The notes under the pieces: model-generated
Told to the model about the DNA's origin: nothing
Databases searched by the model: none
What the model saw: only the letters and a program-made list of their open reading frames with translations
Program-made: the position numbers and the translations under genes
Shown: positions 6,504-15,088 of the stretch, one piece after another
Numbering within the stretch: the stretch's first letter is position 1
Layout of the letters: every line of letters starts with the position of its first letter
DNA from: JACJVV01 sp047602755
GTDB taxonomy: Archaea > Nanobdellota > Nanobdellia > Woesearchaeales > JACJVV01
Assembly: GCA_047602755.1 (NCBI GenBank)
Contig: JBLKOM010000007.1
Span: forward strand, 1-64,000
Reading direction: 5' to 3'
Length of the DNA: 64,000 bases

Positions 6504-7925
6504 ATGAAATATATTAACAGTAGAGGAGGACTTGAACCAATTGAATTTTCTGATACAGTGTTATGGGGACTTGGACCAAGAAATGGACTTCTTCTTCCAG
6601 AATCATTTCCGAAATATTCCAGAAAAGAATTATTAGAAATGAGTCAATTGGATTATAAACAATTAGCATTTCATATTATGAAAGATTTCATTGATGATAT
6701 TCCTGATGATGATTTAAAGAAAATAATTGATGATACTTATAACACACAAAATTTTGATAGTAATGATATAACACCATTAATACAATTTGATTCTGATTTA
6801 TACTTACTAGATTTATACGAAGGTCCTACTAGAGCATTTAAAGATGTTGCATTACAGTTTTTAGGAAGAACATTTGATTATATTTTAACTAAAATAGATA
6901 GTACAACAAATATTCTTACAGCTACGTCTGGAGATACTGGAAGTGCTGCAATTTATGGGATTGCAGGAAGACCAAGATTAAACATTACTGTATTAACACC
7001 AAAAGGTAAAATGAGCGCATTCCAAACTGCTCAAATGTATAGTGTATTAGAGGATAATGTACATTGTATTGCAGTAGATGGAAATTTTGATGATTGTCAA
7101 TGGATGATGGAACAAGTAAATGAAGATGTTGAATTTAGAGAAAAATATAGATTAGGTTCAATGAATTCAAAAAATTGGGCAAGAATACTTGCGCAAATTG
7201 TTTATTATGGTTTTTCAGTATTACAAGTTAATAAAAATCCAGAAAGGAATATTGACGATGAAGTTGATGTTGTTGTACCTACTGGCAATTTTGGAAATAT
7301 ACTTGCAGGTTATTATGCACGTAAAATTGGTTTCCCAATTGGAAATTTAATCCTAGCAACAAATGAAAATAATGTATTAGATGAGTTCTTTAAAACAGGA
7401 ATTTATAGACCTAGAACTGATGATAATGTTTTTGCAACAAACAGTCCTTCAATGGATATTGCAAAAGCTTCAAACTTTGAAAGATACATATACGATATTA
7501 TTGGCGACCCTGAGAAAAATTATGAATTATGGGTGCAAGCAAGTAAAAATGGTTTTTTAGATTTATCTCATAATGAATATTTTAACAGAGTAACGGATAG
7601 TAGAATTACTTCAGGTATGACATTTTCAAGTAATAGAGCTGAAGTGATAAAAAGATTGCATAAAGATTATGGATTGATAATTGATACACATACTGCAAAT
7701 GGTGTGTATGTTGGATTAAAAGAAAAAAGGGAAAATGTTCCTATGGTTTTTCTTGCAACTGCAGACCCGTGTAAATTTGAAGATACAATGAAAGAAATTT
7801 TAGGAAATGTTGAGGTAAAAAGTCCTGATAAGTATCTTGATCTTGAGACTAGAGAACAAAGATATGTTGAAATGAAAAAAGATGTTCCTGCATTAAAAGA
7901 GTATATTAGAAATAACTCTATTTAG
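6504..7925 (+). CDS. thrC: Threonine synthase
   Basis: A 473-residue PLP enzyme converting O-phosphohomoserine to threonine in the cytoplasm. MKYINSRGG and LGPRNGLLLPE at the N-terminus mark the longer threonine synthase type known from E. coli and yeast. GPTRAFKDVALQF carries the PLP lysine (K113). TSGDTGSAA binds the substrate phosphate, and VPTGNFGNILAGYYA is the PLP phosphate loop. Full length. Homoserine dehydrogenase is encoded at 48421, so the last part of the threonine pathway is at least partly present, although homoserine kinase was not seen. Transcribed alone, just after tRNA-Ser. Confidence 0.95.
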   Translation: MKYINSRGGLEPIEFSDTVLWGLGPRNGLLLPESFPKYSRKELLEMSQLDYKQLAFHIMKDFIDDIPDDDLKKIIDDTYNTQNFDSNDITPLIQFDSDLYLLDLYEGPTRAFKDVALQFLGRTFDYILTKIDSTTNILTATSGDTGSAAIYGIAGRPRLNITVLTPKGKMSAFQTAQMYSVLEDNVHCIAVDGNFDDCQWMMEQVNEDVEFREKYRLGSMNSKNWARILAQIVYYGFSVLQVNKNPERNIDDEVDVVVPTGNFGNILAGYYARKIGFPIGNLILATNENNVLDEFFKTGIYRPRTDDNVFATNSPSMDIAKASNFERYIYDIIGDPEKNYELWVQASKNGFLDLSHNEYFNRVTDSRITSGMTFSSNRAEVIKRLHKDYGLIIDTHTANGVYVGLKEKRENVPMVFLATADPCKFEDTMKEILGNVEVKSPDKYLDLETREQRYVEMKKDVPALKEYIRNNSI

Positions 7926-8005
7926 TTTTTTTAAAATTCTATAATAAATAATAATTAAAGAATAATTATAGTAACAAATAAAAAGAACGAATTTATTCTA
8001 ATAAT

Positions 8006-8473
8006 ATGAAATCAAGAACGTTAAGCAAGATGGAACTTAAATTCTTAAACCAAGATCTATTTCAAGAATATGGAATTGAACCATTTCATAAGAAGAGTAT
8101 GGTAAAAATGGTTGATGGCGATGATTATTCATATATTAAAGTTGATGATTCTGTTGAATTCTTTTATATTGAAGAAGAATTATTTCCTACATTAAAGAAT
8201 TTATTACGTGATAATTTCTTGAAGAAAATAACAGTAGACATGGGTGCTGTAAAATTTGTTGCGTCAGGTGCTGATATAATGAGACCAGGTATAGTTGACA
8301 TAGAAGAAGGAATAAATAAAGATGAAGTAGTAAGTATAATAGATATTAATAATAAAAAACCTTTAGCAATAGGAAAAGTCATGTATGATACAGCTGATAT
8401 GAGAGAATTAAAAGAAGGTAAATGTATACAAAACATACATTATGTTGGAGATAAAATTTGGAAATTAGATTAG
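8006..8473 (+). CDS. PUA-domain RNA-binding protein (MCT-1-like)
   Basis: A 155-residue protein. The first 70 residues form an N-terminal pre-PUA region. Residues about 73-155 are a PUA domain, recognisable in VDMGAVKFVASGADIMRPGI followed by GKVMYDTADM. This organisation matches the archaeal PUA proteins related to eukaryotic MCT-1/Tma20, which act in translation or tRNA/rRNA processing. It is not a tRNA-guanine transglycosylase or pseudouridine synthase because no catalytic domain is attached. It is followed by tRNA-Arg on the same strand. Confidence 0.8.
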   Translation: MKSRTLSKMELKFLNQDLFQEYGIEPFHKKSMVKMVDGDDYSYIKVDDSVEFFYIEEELFPTLKNLLRDNFLKKITVDMGAVKFVASGADIMRPGIVDIEEGINKDEVVSIIDINNKKPLAIGKVMYDTADMRELKEGKCIQNIHYVGDKIWKLD

Positions 8474-8544
8474 GATGTAAATTTTTATAAACAATATTAA
8501 ATCATTGTCTTCTAAAGCATTCAATAAATAATACATGAAATAAT

Positions 8545-8636
8545 GCCCCTTTAGTATAGCATGGATAGAACGTAGCCTTGCGGTAATCGTTTTATGCAGA
8601 AAGGCTGAGGCCGGGGTTCAAATCCTCGAAGGGGCG
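8545..8636 (+). tRNA. tRNA-Arg (anticodon GCG) with an 18-nt intron at 37/38
   Basis: The acceptor stem GCCCCTT (8545-8551) pairs with AAGGGGC (8629-8635), with discriminator G at 8636. The anticodon is 8580-8582 (GCG). The intron is 8584-8601. A bulge-helix-bulge is visible: four-base helix TTGC/GCAG, bulge GGT on the 5' side and bulge AAA on the 3' side. Cleavage in these bulges restores the seven-base loop TTGCGGA and stem TAGCC/GGCTG. The T arm is CGGGG-TTCAAAT-CCTCG. No encoded CCA. Confidence 0.88.
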
Positions 8637-8730
8637 TTTTTATTTTTACTTTTATTTAATAAATTGTTAAATAGTTTTATCTATAATTTCATATATATTT
8701 TTATAAATTAAATATTAATTATAAAGAATA

Positions 8731-9330
8731 ATGCTAAAATTTGAGAATTTAAGACAGAGACCTGTATATAAAGAATACATTGAATTTAGTATTGATGGAT
8801 TTAGTTATATGGTTCCAAGATCTCTTCAATTTAGATATTCTGATAGACAAGGATTTTTAGATGTAAATATATTTCAAGTTATGCAACATAGGGATATTCC
8901 TGAATTTTTTGGTAATAGTAGATTAGAAGTTCTAGTTGCAGGAGTACCATTAAACGAAAGAGAAGATTTCTTTGATTATTATCACAGTAATCCTAAAAAA
9001 ACAGTAGAAGTTGATATTTTATGTCACGCTGATTTATTTATAATAAAAAATTGCAGAAACCCTAATGAATATTTATTCTTTTTTCCAGATAGTAAAAATA
9101 ACATTTTTATTACGCCGTATTCAACATTAAATGATCTTGATAGATTTCATCATTGTGAATTATTTTATTTAGCAGATAATTTTGGAGACAATCTTATAGT
9201 TAATAGAATTGGAAATGATTTAGAAACAAGAGATTATCTTATCAAAGAATTAAAATATTATCTTACACATTCTCCTAATAGCAAAGTTAAAAGAGATAGT
9301 TGGTTAAATTTTGATGACATGTGGAATTAA
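8731..9330 (+). CDS. Uncharacterised 199-residue protein
   Basis: Not recognised. It is a soluble protein with alternating beta-rich stretches (YIEFSIDGFSYMVPRSLQFR, LEVLVAGVPL, VEVDILCHADLFIIKN) and no membrane segment or metal-binding motif. It looks like a single compact domain of beta sandwich or barrel character. A TATA-like TTTTTATAAATTA lies about 26 bases upstream of the ATG, so the gene is probably real and leaderless. It ends one base before the convergent NAD(P)HX dehydratase gene. Confidence 0.6.
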   Translation: MLKFENLRQRPVYKEYIEFSIDGFSYMVPRSLQFRYSDRQGFLDVNIFQVMQHRDIPEFFGNSRLEVLVAGVPLNEREDFFDYYHSNPKKTVEVDILCHADLFIIKNCRNPNEYLFFFPDSKNNIFITPYSTLNDLDRFHHCELFYLADNFGDNLIVNRIGNDLETRDYLIKELKYYLTHSPNSKVKRDSWLNFDDMWN

Positions 9331-9331
9331 T

Positions 9332-10153
9332 TTACTTAGTAAATAATTTATTTATCCTGTTTATTTCATCTAACATATCAGAAGCAATGTAAAAATATCC
9401 TTTCTTTTTTTTTAGAAGTATGTCCCCTATTTTTCCAGAAATATAGGCTGATGCTTTTGAACTTTCAACTAAATTATTTGTTTTCCCTAATATTCCAGCA
9501 CATAATCCTGCTAATACATCACCTGTCCCAGCCTTAGCCATACCTGGATTTCCTGTTTTATTGATATAATCTTTAGATTTTGTAATTATTTTATCATTCT
9601 TTTCTTTCAATAATATTACATTATTTCCTATTGATTTCTTTAATTGTAATTTATTTTGTATATTAGAATTTTTCATTAAAGTCTTAAATTCATTTTGATG
9701 AGGAGTTAATATTGTATTAGATAAATCTTGAATTTTTACAAATTTAATTGCATTAGCATCTATAACTTTATTTTTAGATTGAAATTTTTTATTTTTTAAT
9801 AATTTTATAATTAATTTTTTTGTACTCGGTTTTTTTCCTATCCCATTACCAATTAAAATAGTATCGTACTTATTAATATCCTTTATTATTGTATTGTAAT
9901 GTGACTCATCTAAATTTTTTCCATATAGTTTTAATGTTATTAAATCAGGACAATAAATATTTGCAGTCAAACCAACTTTCTCAGGACATGCTAAAGTAAC
10001 TAGATCAGAACCTATTCGTAATGCTGAGACTGAAGATAAAATAGCAGCTCCTACATAATCATATGAACCTGCAATAACTAAAATATGACCCGACTTACCT
10101 TTATGCGTATTTGAATTTCTAGATAATAATTTTTTTATTGTTTTATCATTCAT
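9332..10153 (-). CDS. nnrD: ADP/ATP-dependent NAD(P)H-hydrate dehydratase
   Basis: A ribokinase-like fold protein (273 residues) that dehydrates damaged NAD(P)HX back to NAD(P)H. Visible marks are the N-terminal KGKSGHILVIAGSYDYVGAA, LTPHQNEF, and the catalytic GNPGMAKAGTGDVLAGL containing the GxGD Asp. I chose the ATG at 10153 (MNDKTIKKLL). The longer frame upstream lies inside the permease gene, while this start overlaps the permease stop by eight bases, as in other junctions of this operon. In many organisms this domain is fused to the epimerase; here the epimerase is separate at 12064. Confidence 0.88.
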   Translation of the reverse strand: MNDKTIKKLLSRNSNTHKGKSGHILVIAGSYDYVGAAILSSVSALRIGSDLVTLACPEKVGLTANIYCPDLITLKLYGKNLDESHYNTIIKDINKYDTILIGNGIGKKPSTKKLIIKLLKNKKFQSKNKVIDANAIKFVKIQDLSNTILTPHQNEFKTLMKNSNIQNKLQLKKSIGNNVILLKEKNDKIITKSKDYINKTGNPGMAKAGTGDVLAGLCAGILGKTNNLVESSKASAYISGKIGDILLKKKKGYFYIASDMLDEINRINKLFTK

Positions 10154-10931
10154 TTTTTGCAAGTAAACCTTTTTTCTTTGCTTCCCAAAAAGAAGTATAG
10201 AAAAATAAAGCACATAATATAAAGAATATCATACTTATAACTACTGCACTAATAATTTCAGTACTAGTTATAGAATTACCAGACATGATTGCTCGCATTC
10301 CTTCAAATACATGAGTAGATGGTAATGCTTGTGCAATTGGTTGTGCCCAATTAGGTAATGCTGATAATGGATAAAAAACACAACTAAAAGGTTGTATTAG
10401 CCAAACAATACTCCAAGCTAAAACTTGTATTCTTGAACCCCAGCGCATTATAAAAGCAGAGATAAATAATCCGATTGCCCATGCAAAAATCAATAAAACA
10501 AAAACAAAAATAGATAATGCAAAAAAGCTAATTGCGAAAATATTCATAGCATAAAGAAGATATGCAACTAATGCTAAAAACATAAAAGAAATAAATGAAC
10601 GTATCAAACCTAAGATTAATAATGATATAACTAATTCTTTAAGCATTAGTGGTGAACTAAATAAATTATACAAACTTTTAGACCAAAAATCTTCTAATAT
10701 ATAGACTGTTATATCTTGTGAGGCTCGCCAAACAAACACCCACAAAACAATTCCACCTAATACTAAATTGAGTAAATTAATATCAGAAATTTGGACAATA
10801 TATAATGTCATAAAACCCCATATGAAAATATCTAGAACTGGCCAATAAAATAAATCAAAGATTCTATCAAACCTGTTAATACTCATATAATAGTATTTCC
10901 AGAGTAGTGCTGTTATTCTATGGTATTTCAT
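10146..10931 (-). CDS. ABC-2 type transporter permease
   Basis: A 261-residue membrane protein with about six hydrophobic segments and the ABC-2 permease pattern. It has a long N-terminal amphipathic region (ALLWKYYYMSINRFDRIFDL), then the segment ending QPFSCVFYPLSALPNWAQ, a typical ABC-2 signature before the last helices, and LPSTHVFEGMRAIM. It works with the ATPase encoded just upstream (11035) as an exporter of unknown substrate, often a drug, lipid or polysaccharide. It overlaps nnrD by eight bases. A 103-base T/A-rich gap separates it from the ATPase gene. Confidence 0.85.
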   Translation of the reverse strand: MKYHRITALLWKYYYMSINRFDRIFDLFYWPVLDIFIWGFMTLYIVQISDINLLNLVLGGIVLWVFVWRASQDITVYILEDFWSKSLYNLFSSPLMLKELVISLLILGLIRSFISFMFLALVAYLLYAMNIFAISFFALSIFVFVLLIFAWAIGLFISAFIMRWGSRIQVLAWSIVWLIQPFSCVFYPLSALPNWAQPIAQALPSTHVFEGMRAIMSGNSITSTEIISAVVISMIFFILCALFFYTSFWEAKKKGLLAKNE

Positions 10932-11034
10932 TTTTGAGCTATTTTTTAGTTTTATTTTTCTTATATTTTTTTATTATCGTTATTTTTTATTTTTTTAAAT
11001 TTATTTTTTATTTAGTTATCTTTTATCTTATTAA

Positions 11035-11976
11035 TTATTTTTTATTATTATTCTCACGTGATATTTTTATAAAAAAATCATTAAGAGATGGTTTTTTAAT
11101 ATGCAAATCTTTAAAATCAATTTTTTCTTTAGATAATAGATTAAGAACATATCTTAAATTATGATTATTTGTATCAATTTCAAATCTAATCAAATCATTA
11201 TCTAGATTAATTGCCTCAATTTTATGGGTTTTTAGAAGGCGCATAAGGCGAGGTTTATTTTTGACACTATCAAGTTCAATAATTTGATTAGTCATTGTTT
11301 TCTGAATTTCCCTTGGAGAACCAACTTTTATTATCTTACCATCGTTCATAAAAACAATACGCTTACATAGTTCTTCAACTTCATACATATAGTGAGATGT
11401 AAATAGTATTGAGCAACCTGTATTTTTATTGTAGTCTTTTATTATCTGTCTTGTACGCTCTGCTACATCTGGGTCTAAACCTACAGTACATTCATCCATA
11501 AATATAACTTTAGGATCATTTATCATTGCTTTTGCAAGAACTAATCGTGTTTGTTCACCAGAACTAAGTTTGATTGCTTTACGATTAATTAAATGTTTTA
11601 TTCCAAACATATCTAATAATTCATTTATTTTAGTATCAACCTTTTTCACTCCATAAAGCTTTCCAAATACTCTTAAGTTTTGCTTAACAGTTAATATATC
11701 TGAAAGTTTTTCATGAGCTGCTGCTACATTTACATTTGATCTAACATATTCCCAATCTTTTTTTGAATCTTTACCAAGAATACTAATATTTCCTGAATCT
11801 TTTTCAATTAAACCTGTTAACATACTTATAGTAGTTGATTTTCCTGCACCATTAGGGCCTAAGAAGCCTAAGATTTCACCTTGTTTTACATTAAATGATA
11901 TACCATCTACTGCTTTAACAACCTTTCCTCTATGATAAAAAGATTTATACAAATTTTTTACTTCAATTGCATTCAT
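11035..11976 (-). CDS. ABC transporter ATP-binding protein
   Basis: A 313-residue ATPase. Walker A is GPNGAGKST, the signature is LSSGEQTRLVLAKAM, Walker B is KVIFMDECTVGLDP, and the switch His is in TSHYMYEVEEL. An 85-residue C-terminal extension is typical of DrrA/CcmA-like subunits of ABC-2 exporters. I start at MNAIEVKNLY (11976) because a TATA-like element 26 bases upstream predicts a leaderless message there; a start 15 bases earlier is possible. The partner permease follows downstream. Confidence 0.9.
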   Translation of the reverse strand: MNAIEVKNLYKSFYHRGKVVKAVDGISFNVKQGEILGFLGPNGAGKSTTISMLTGLIEKDSGNISILGKDSKKDWEYVRSNVNVAAAHEKLSDILTVKQNLRVFGKLYGVKKVDTKINELLDMFGIKHLINRKAIKLSSGEQTRLVLAKAMINDPKVIFMDECTVGLDPDVAERTRQIIKDYNKNTGCSILFTSHYMYEVEELCKRIVFMNDGKIIKVGSPREIQKTMTNQIIELDSVKNKPRLMRLLKTHKIEAINLDNDLIRFEIDTNNHNLRYVLNLLSKEKIDFKDLHIKKPSLNDFFIKISRENNNKK

Positions 11977-12063
11977 AATTGAAAATATCATATATTTATT
12001 TAAAAGAATTTGGGAAAATTTATTACTATTTATCCAATTGAATTACACACTTTATTGAAGATA

Positions 12064-12708
12064 TTAAAAAGGAATACCTATATCAACTACTTTTGTTATT
12101 TTTTTGAAATTTTCTAACCCTTTTTTCATATCATGAAATGTTACTATTAAATTAGGTCTAACATAAAGATTATTGTATGACTTCCCCGTATCTGCTTCAA
12201 TACCTGTTGGAATATCAATACTAACAATTAATATTTCATCTGAATTAGAATTTATTTCACGAGTAATTACAGAATATGGATAAAGTAATTCACCTTTGTA
12301 ATTTAATCCAAGCATTGCATCTATTACAATATCAAAATCAGAGACATTCAAAAAAGGAGCAGTTTCTTGGTCATAATTAAAAATCATATTATTATCAATA
12401 TCATTAAGTTGTTCATAATTTATAGAAGCTTCATTTGATAATCTTGATTTTTCTCCTAAAAAAATAACTTTGACTTGACATTCATCTAAAAGATATCGTG
12501 CTATTACAAAACCATCTCCACCATTATTTCCTTGGCCACAGAAAATTAAAACTTTTTTATTTTTTAAGTCTTGTTTTAAAACATCTTTAAAGTGTTTTTC
12601 AATTTCTTCAACTACTTTTCTTCCAGCATTCTCCATAAGTTCTATTTTAGATATTCCGCATTGTTCTGCATATTCTTCTAATTCTTTCATTTCTTTTGCT
12701 GTTATCAT
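12064..12708 (-). CDS. nnrE: NAD(P)H-hydrate epimerase
   Basis: A 214-residue YjeF_N-domain protein that interconverts the R and S forms of NAD(P)HX so that the dehydratase (9332) can act. Marks are MITAKEMKELEEYAEQCG and LMENAGR at the N-terminus, CGQGNNGGDGFVIAR (nucleotide-binding loop), and VIDAMLGLNYKGEL. Its start overlaps the hydrolase stop by four bases (ATGA). The ABC exporter genes sit between it and nnrD, so the two repair enzymes are split but remain in one leftward cluster. Confidence 0.9.
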   Translation of the reverse strand: MITAKEMKELEEYAEQCGISKIELMENAGRKVVEEIEKHFKDVLKQDLKNKKVLIFCGQGNNGGDGFVIARYLLDECQVKVIFLGEKSRLSNEASINYEQLNDIDNNMIFNYDQETAPFLNVSDFDIVIDAMLGLNYKGELLYPYSVITREINSNSDEILIVSIDIPTGIEADTGKSYNNLYVRPNLIVTFHDMKKGLENFKKITKVVDIGIPF

Positions 12709-13493
12709 TTAAACCACTCCACGAATTCCAGATTGGATTTTAAATCTGAACCATCAACAATTAATTTATGGTCTGCACCCTCAATGATTATTAATGTTGC
12801 TTCTGGAAAATCTTTTATTAATTCTTTTGAAAAAGATAAATCTACAGATTTATCATTTGTACCATGAAGTATTAATGTTGGTACTTTTATATTCTTTACC
12901 TTTTCTTTCATTACATAATTTTTTGCATCTTCATAAAAATAAAAATTTATTTTAAATGTTCTAGATTTTGAGTTAGTAAATTCAAAAAAACCATCTTTTT
13001 TTGCGTTTTCTATATAATCAAGCCCATATTCGTTTTTTCTTTGTGTTATTATATCTGATACAGGTGCTTTTAATCCTAATTTCTTTATTTCTGGATGATT
13101 TAAAGCAAAAGTCATTACAGGGGGACCAGCCATACTACTTCCAAAAAGACTTACTTCTGTAAAGCCTCTTGATTTTATATATGAATAAGCATGCTCAATA
13201 TCATCTAATGCGCTAGATAAAGTTTGATTCTCAAAATCACCTTCACTTTCTCCACAACCATCTAAATCAATAGAAAATGTGTTTATATTATTATTACTTA
13301 GTAAACTACGTAACCTACTTATTGAAATTCCATCTTTGCTTGTTGAATAGCCATGAACAAGTATTACTATTGATTTTGAATTAGAATTAGGATAAGATAT
13401 AAGACCACATAATTTTTGTTCTTTTGAATTCTTAAAAAAAACTTTTTCCAAAGAATTTAAAGAATTATTATTTTCAATATTTTTTTCAACCAT
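12705..13493 (-). CDS. Alpha/beta hydrolase
   Basis: A 262-residue alpha/beta hydrolase fold protein. Residues IVILVHGYSTSKDG form the oxyanion loop, GSSMAG is the nucleophile elbow (Ser), GTNDKSV carries the acid Asp and GADHKL the catalytic His. It resembles cytosolic serine hydrolases or acyl esterases; the substrate is unknown. The start is placed at MVEKNIEN (13493). This overlaps the preceding stop by eight bases, and the longer alternative would overlap further. Confidence 0.85.
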   Translation of the reverse strand: MVEKNIENNNSLNSLEKVFFKNSKEQKLCGLISYPNSNSKSIVILVHGYSTSKDGISISRLRSLLSNNNINTFSIDLDGCGESEGDFENQTLSSALDDIEHAYSYIKSRGFTEVSLFGSSMAGPPVMTFALNHPEIKKLGLKAPVSDIITQRKNEYGLDYIENAKKDGFFEFTNSKSRTFKINFYFYEDAKNYVMKEKVKNIKVPTLILHGTNDKSVDLSFSKELIKDFPEATLIIIEGADHKLIVDGSDLKSNLEFVEWFK

Positions 13494-14277
13494 TTTTCTT
13501 TCGTTCTTTTGGTAAATCAAGATTCCCTGGAGGTAATAATCTTATTATCTCATCAATATCAATCTTTAACTTACCTTTTACTTTTTTAGCTATATCACTT
13601 GGTTTTTTATCCCCTTGTTTTAAAAGAATAATATTATCACAACTTTTTTTGATACATTCTATTGGAGCACACATTACAATATCTTTATATTCTCCATGGT
13701 TTATTTGGCCAATAGCTAAATTTATTTTATTATCGACATAATTTGTTTTTCCACGAATCATAAATGCGCCTTTCGTTAAATATTCACCAGAATTTGCTTC
13801 TTTAGTAACTTGATCTGGTTTAACATAAAATACGGATGTTGAGTTTAAACCTAATTTCCAAGCCCTGCTAAAAGAGCATGTAGCATCAGCAGTCTCTTTG
13901 ATAGAATTCTCATCTATAGTTTTTTTATTTGATTTAATCACAAAAAATGGAGAACCTGCCATATCTGTGTGAAATACTAAATCATTACTCTCTGTATGTT
14001 TTTTAATTATTATTTCATTAGTAGTTGCGTCTCTTCCACCTATAACTAAAAAACCTGAAGAAGTAATAAACCATCTAAATTTCTCAAACCATTGTTTTTT
14101 TCTAATTGCTTTTTTAACCGTTTGTTCTTCTTTGATTTTCAACTTAGCTAATTCTGATTCAAACCGTTCAATAGTTTCTAATGCTCCTTTATACTTTTTT
14201 TTTGCTTTTTTAGCTTTCTCATAGTAGATGGAGGCATTTTCTTCAACAGTTTTGTTAATATATATTTCAACCTTCAT
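13486..14277 (-). CDS. NFACT-R domain protein (RqcH/NEMF-like C-terminal part only)
   Basis: A 263-residue protein. Residues about 10-75 are a Lys/Glu-rich coiled coil. Residues about 78-200 match the NFACT-R (DUF814) RNA-binding domain: WFEKFRWFITSSGFLVIGGR, then HTDMAGSPFFVIK, then ATCSFSRAWKLG. Full-length archaeal RqcH/NEMF proteins, which act in rescue of stalled ribosomes, also have NFACT-N and HhH regions before this. Those are missing here, and the ATG sits just upstream of the coiled coil. It may be the C-terminal half of a split RqcH or a separate adaptor. First gene of the leftward cluster. Confidence 0.85.
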   Translation of the reverse strand: MKVEIYINKTVEENASIYYEKAKKAKKKYKGALETIERFESELAKLKIKEEQTVKKAIRKKQWFEKFRWFITSSGFLVIGGRDATTNEIIIKKHTESNDLVFHTDMAGSPFFVIKSNKKTIDENSIKETADATCSFSRAWKLGLNSTSVFYVKPDQVTKEANSGEYLTKGAFMIRGKTNYVDNKINLAIGQINHGEYKDIVMCAPIECIKKSCDNIILLKQGDKKPSDIAKKVKGKLKIDIDEIIRLLPPGNLDLPKERKKNG

Positions 14278-14429
14278 AAATTACAATAAACACTATTAAT
14301 ATAAAAGCTTTATTCACAATATTGATTAATTAAGATTGGAAAATATTTTAGAAAAAGTTTTAGAAATAACTAGAAATATACTAAAAATAATATAATTTTG
14401 AATTTTAATCAAAATATTTCAGAAATTTA

Positions 14430-14945
14430 TTAATCACATAAATCTATGTAATTAAAATTAATAAAATCACTTTCACATAATATTAAATCATTCCCTAATT
14501 TGCGGTAAAAAGAAATTCTAGCACTTTTTATAAAGCCAATTTTAGGAAAAATATGATTAATAGAGACACTAGCATAAGGAGCAACAATAGAATCATAATT
14601 TCTTGTAACATCAATATCAATATCACCTACAAGAGTTATTCTATATCCATAAACTGGTGAATTAACATTATTTTCAATTCTAAACATAAAAGAATTATGT
14701 GTCTCATTTAAACTCGTATAACAAAAATTATTATTGTCAACTTTTACTATTACATTCTCAATAGAGTTACAAACTTTTGGATCTGTTAATATTGGAGTTA
14801 GATTTGCAACACCAAAACCTATGAATAATGCCACAAAAAATAATATCACTGTAGCAACAATAGGTGAAGCTGAATTCTTATTTTTGAGAAAATTAGTATA
14901 ATTTGCTAAGATACAATTTACTTTAATTATATGTTTATCTTTCAT
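14430..14945 (-). CDS. Archaeal type IV pilin-like protein
   Basis: A 171-residue protein. A basic N-terminus (KNKNSASPIVATVI) leads into one hydrophobic helix (residues about 28-50), the pattern of archaeal pilin N-terminal domains with SPIVATV. The remainder is a beta-rich extracytoplasmic domain with three to five cysteines (VCNS, FCYT, LCES, LCD). A prepilin peptidase site is not sharply defined. It is preceded by an AT-rich promoter region and stands alone between the NFACT-R gene and the divergent channel gene. Confidence 0.65.
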   Translation of the reverse strand: MKDKHIIKVNCILANYTNFLKNKNSASPIVATVILFFVALFIGFGVANLTPILTDPKVCNSIENVIVKVDNNNFCYTSLNETHNSFMFRIENNVNSPVYGYRITLVGDIDIDVTRNYDSIVAPYASVSINHIFPKIGFIKSARISFYRKLGNDLILCESDFINFNYIDLCD

Positions 14946-15073
14946 TAAGTTATATTAATAACAGGTATTTATTAACGTTTCGTCACTAATATGGTATGAA
15001 AAAGCTTAAAAAACCATAAACTATTAAAATATTCAAAAGAAGAGAAATGTTTATAGGTATAAATAAGCAAAAA

Positions 15074-15088
15074 GAGGTGTAAAAGATT
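15074..15088 (+). promoter_or_regulatory. Shine-Dalgarno sequence followed by an ATT start codon
   Basis: GAGGTG at 15074-15079 lies six bases before ATT at 15086-15088. An in-frame stop (TAA) is at 15080-15082, and no ATG, GTG or TTG follows in frame until 15197, 37 codons later. The smc gene shows the same geometry with ATC. Confidence 0.6.
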
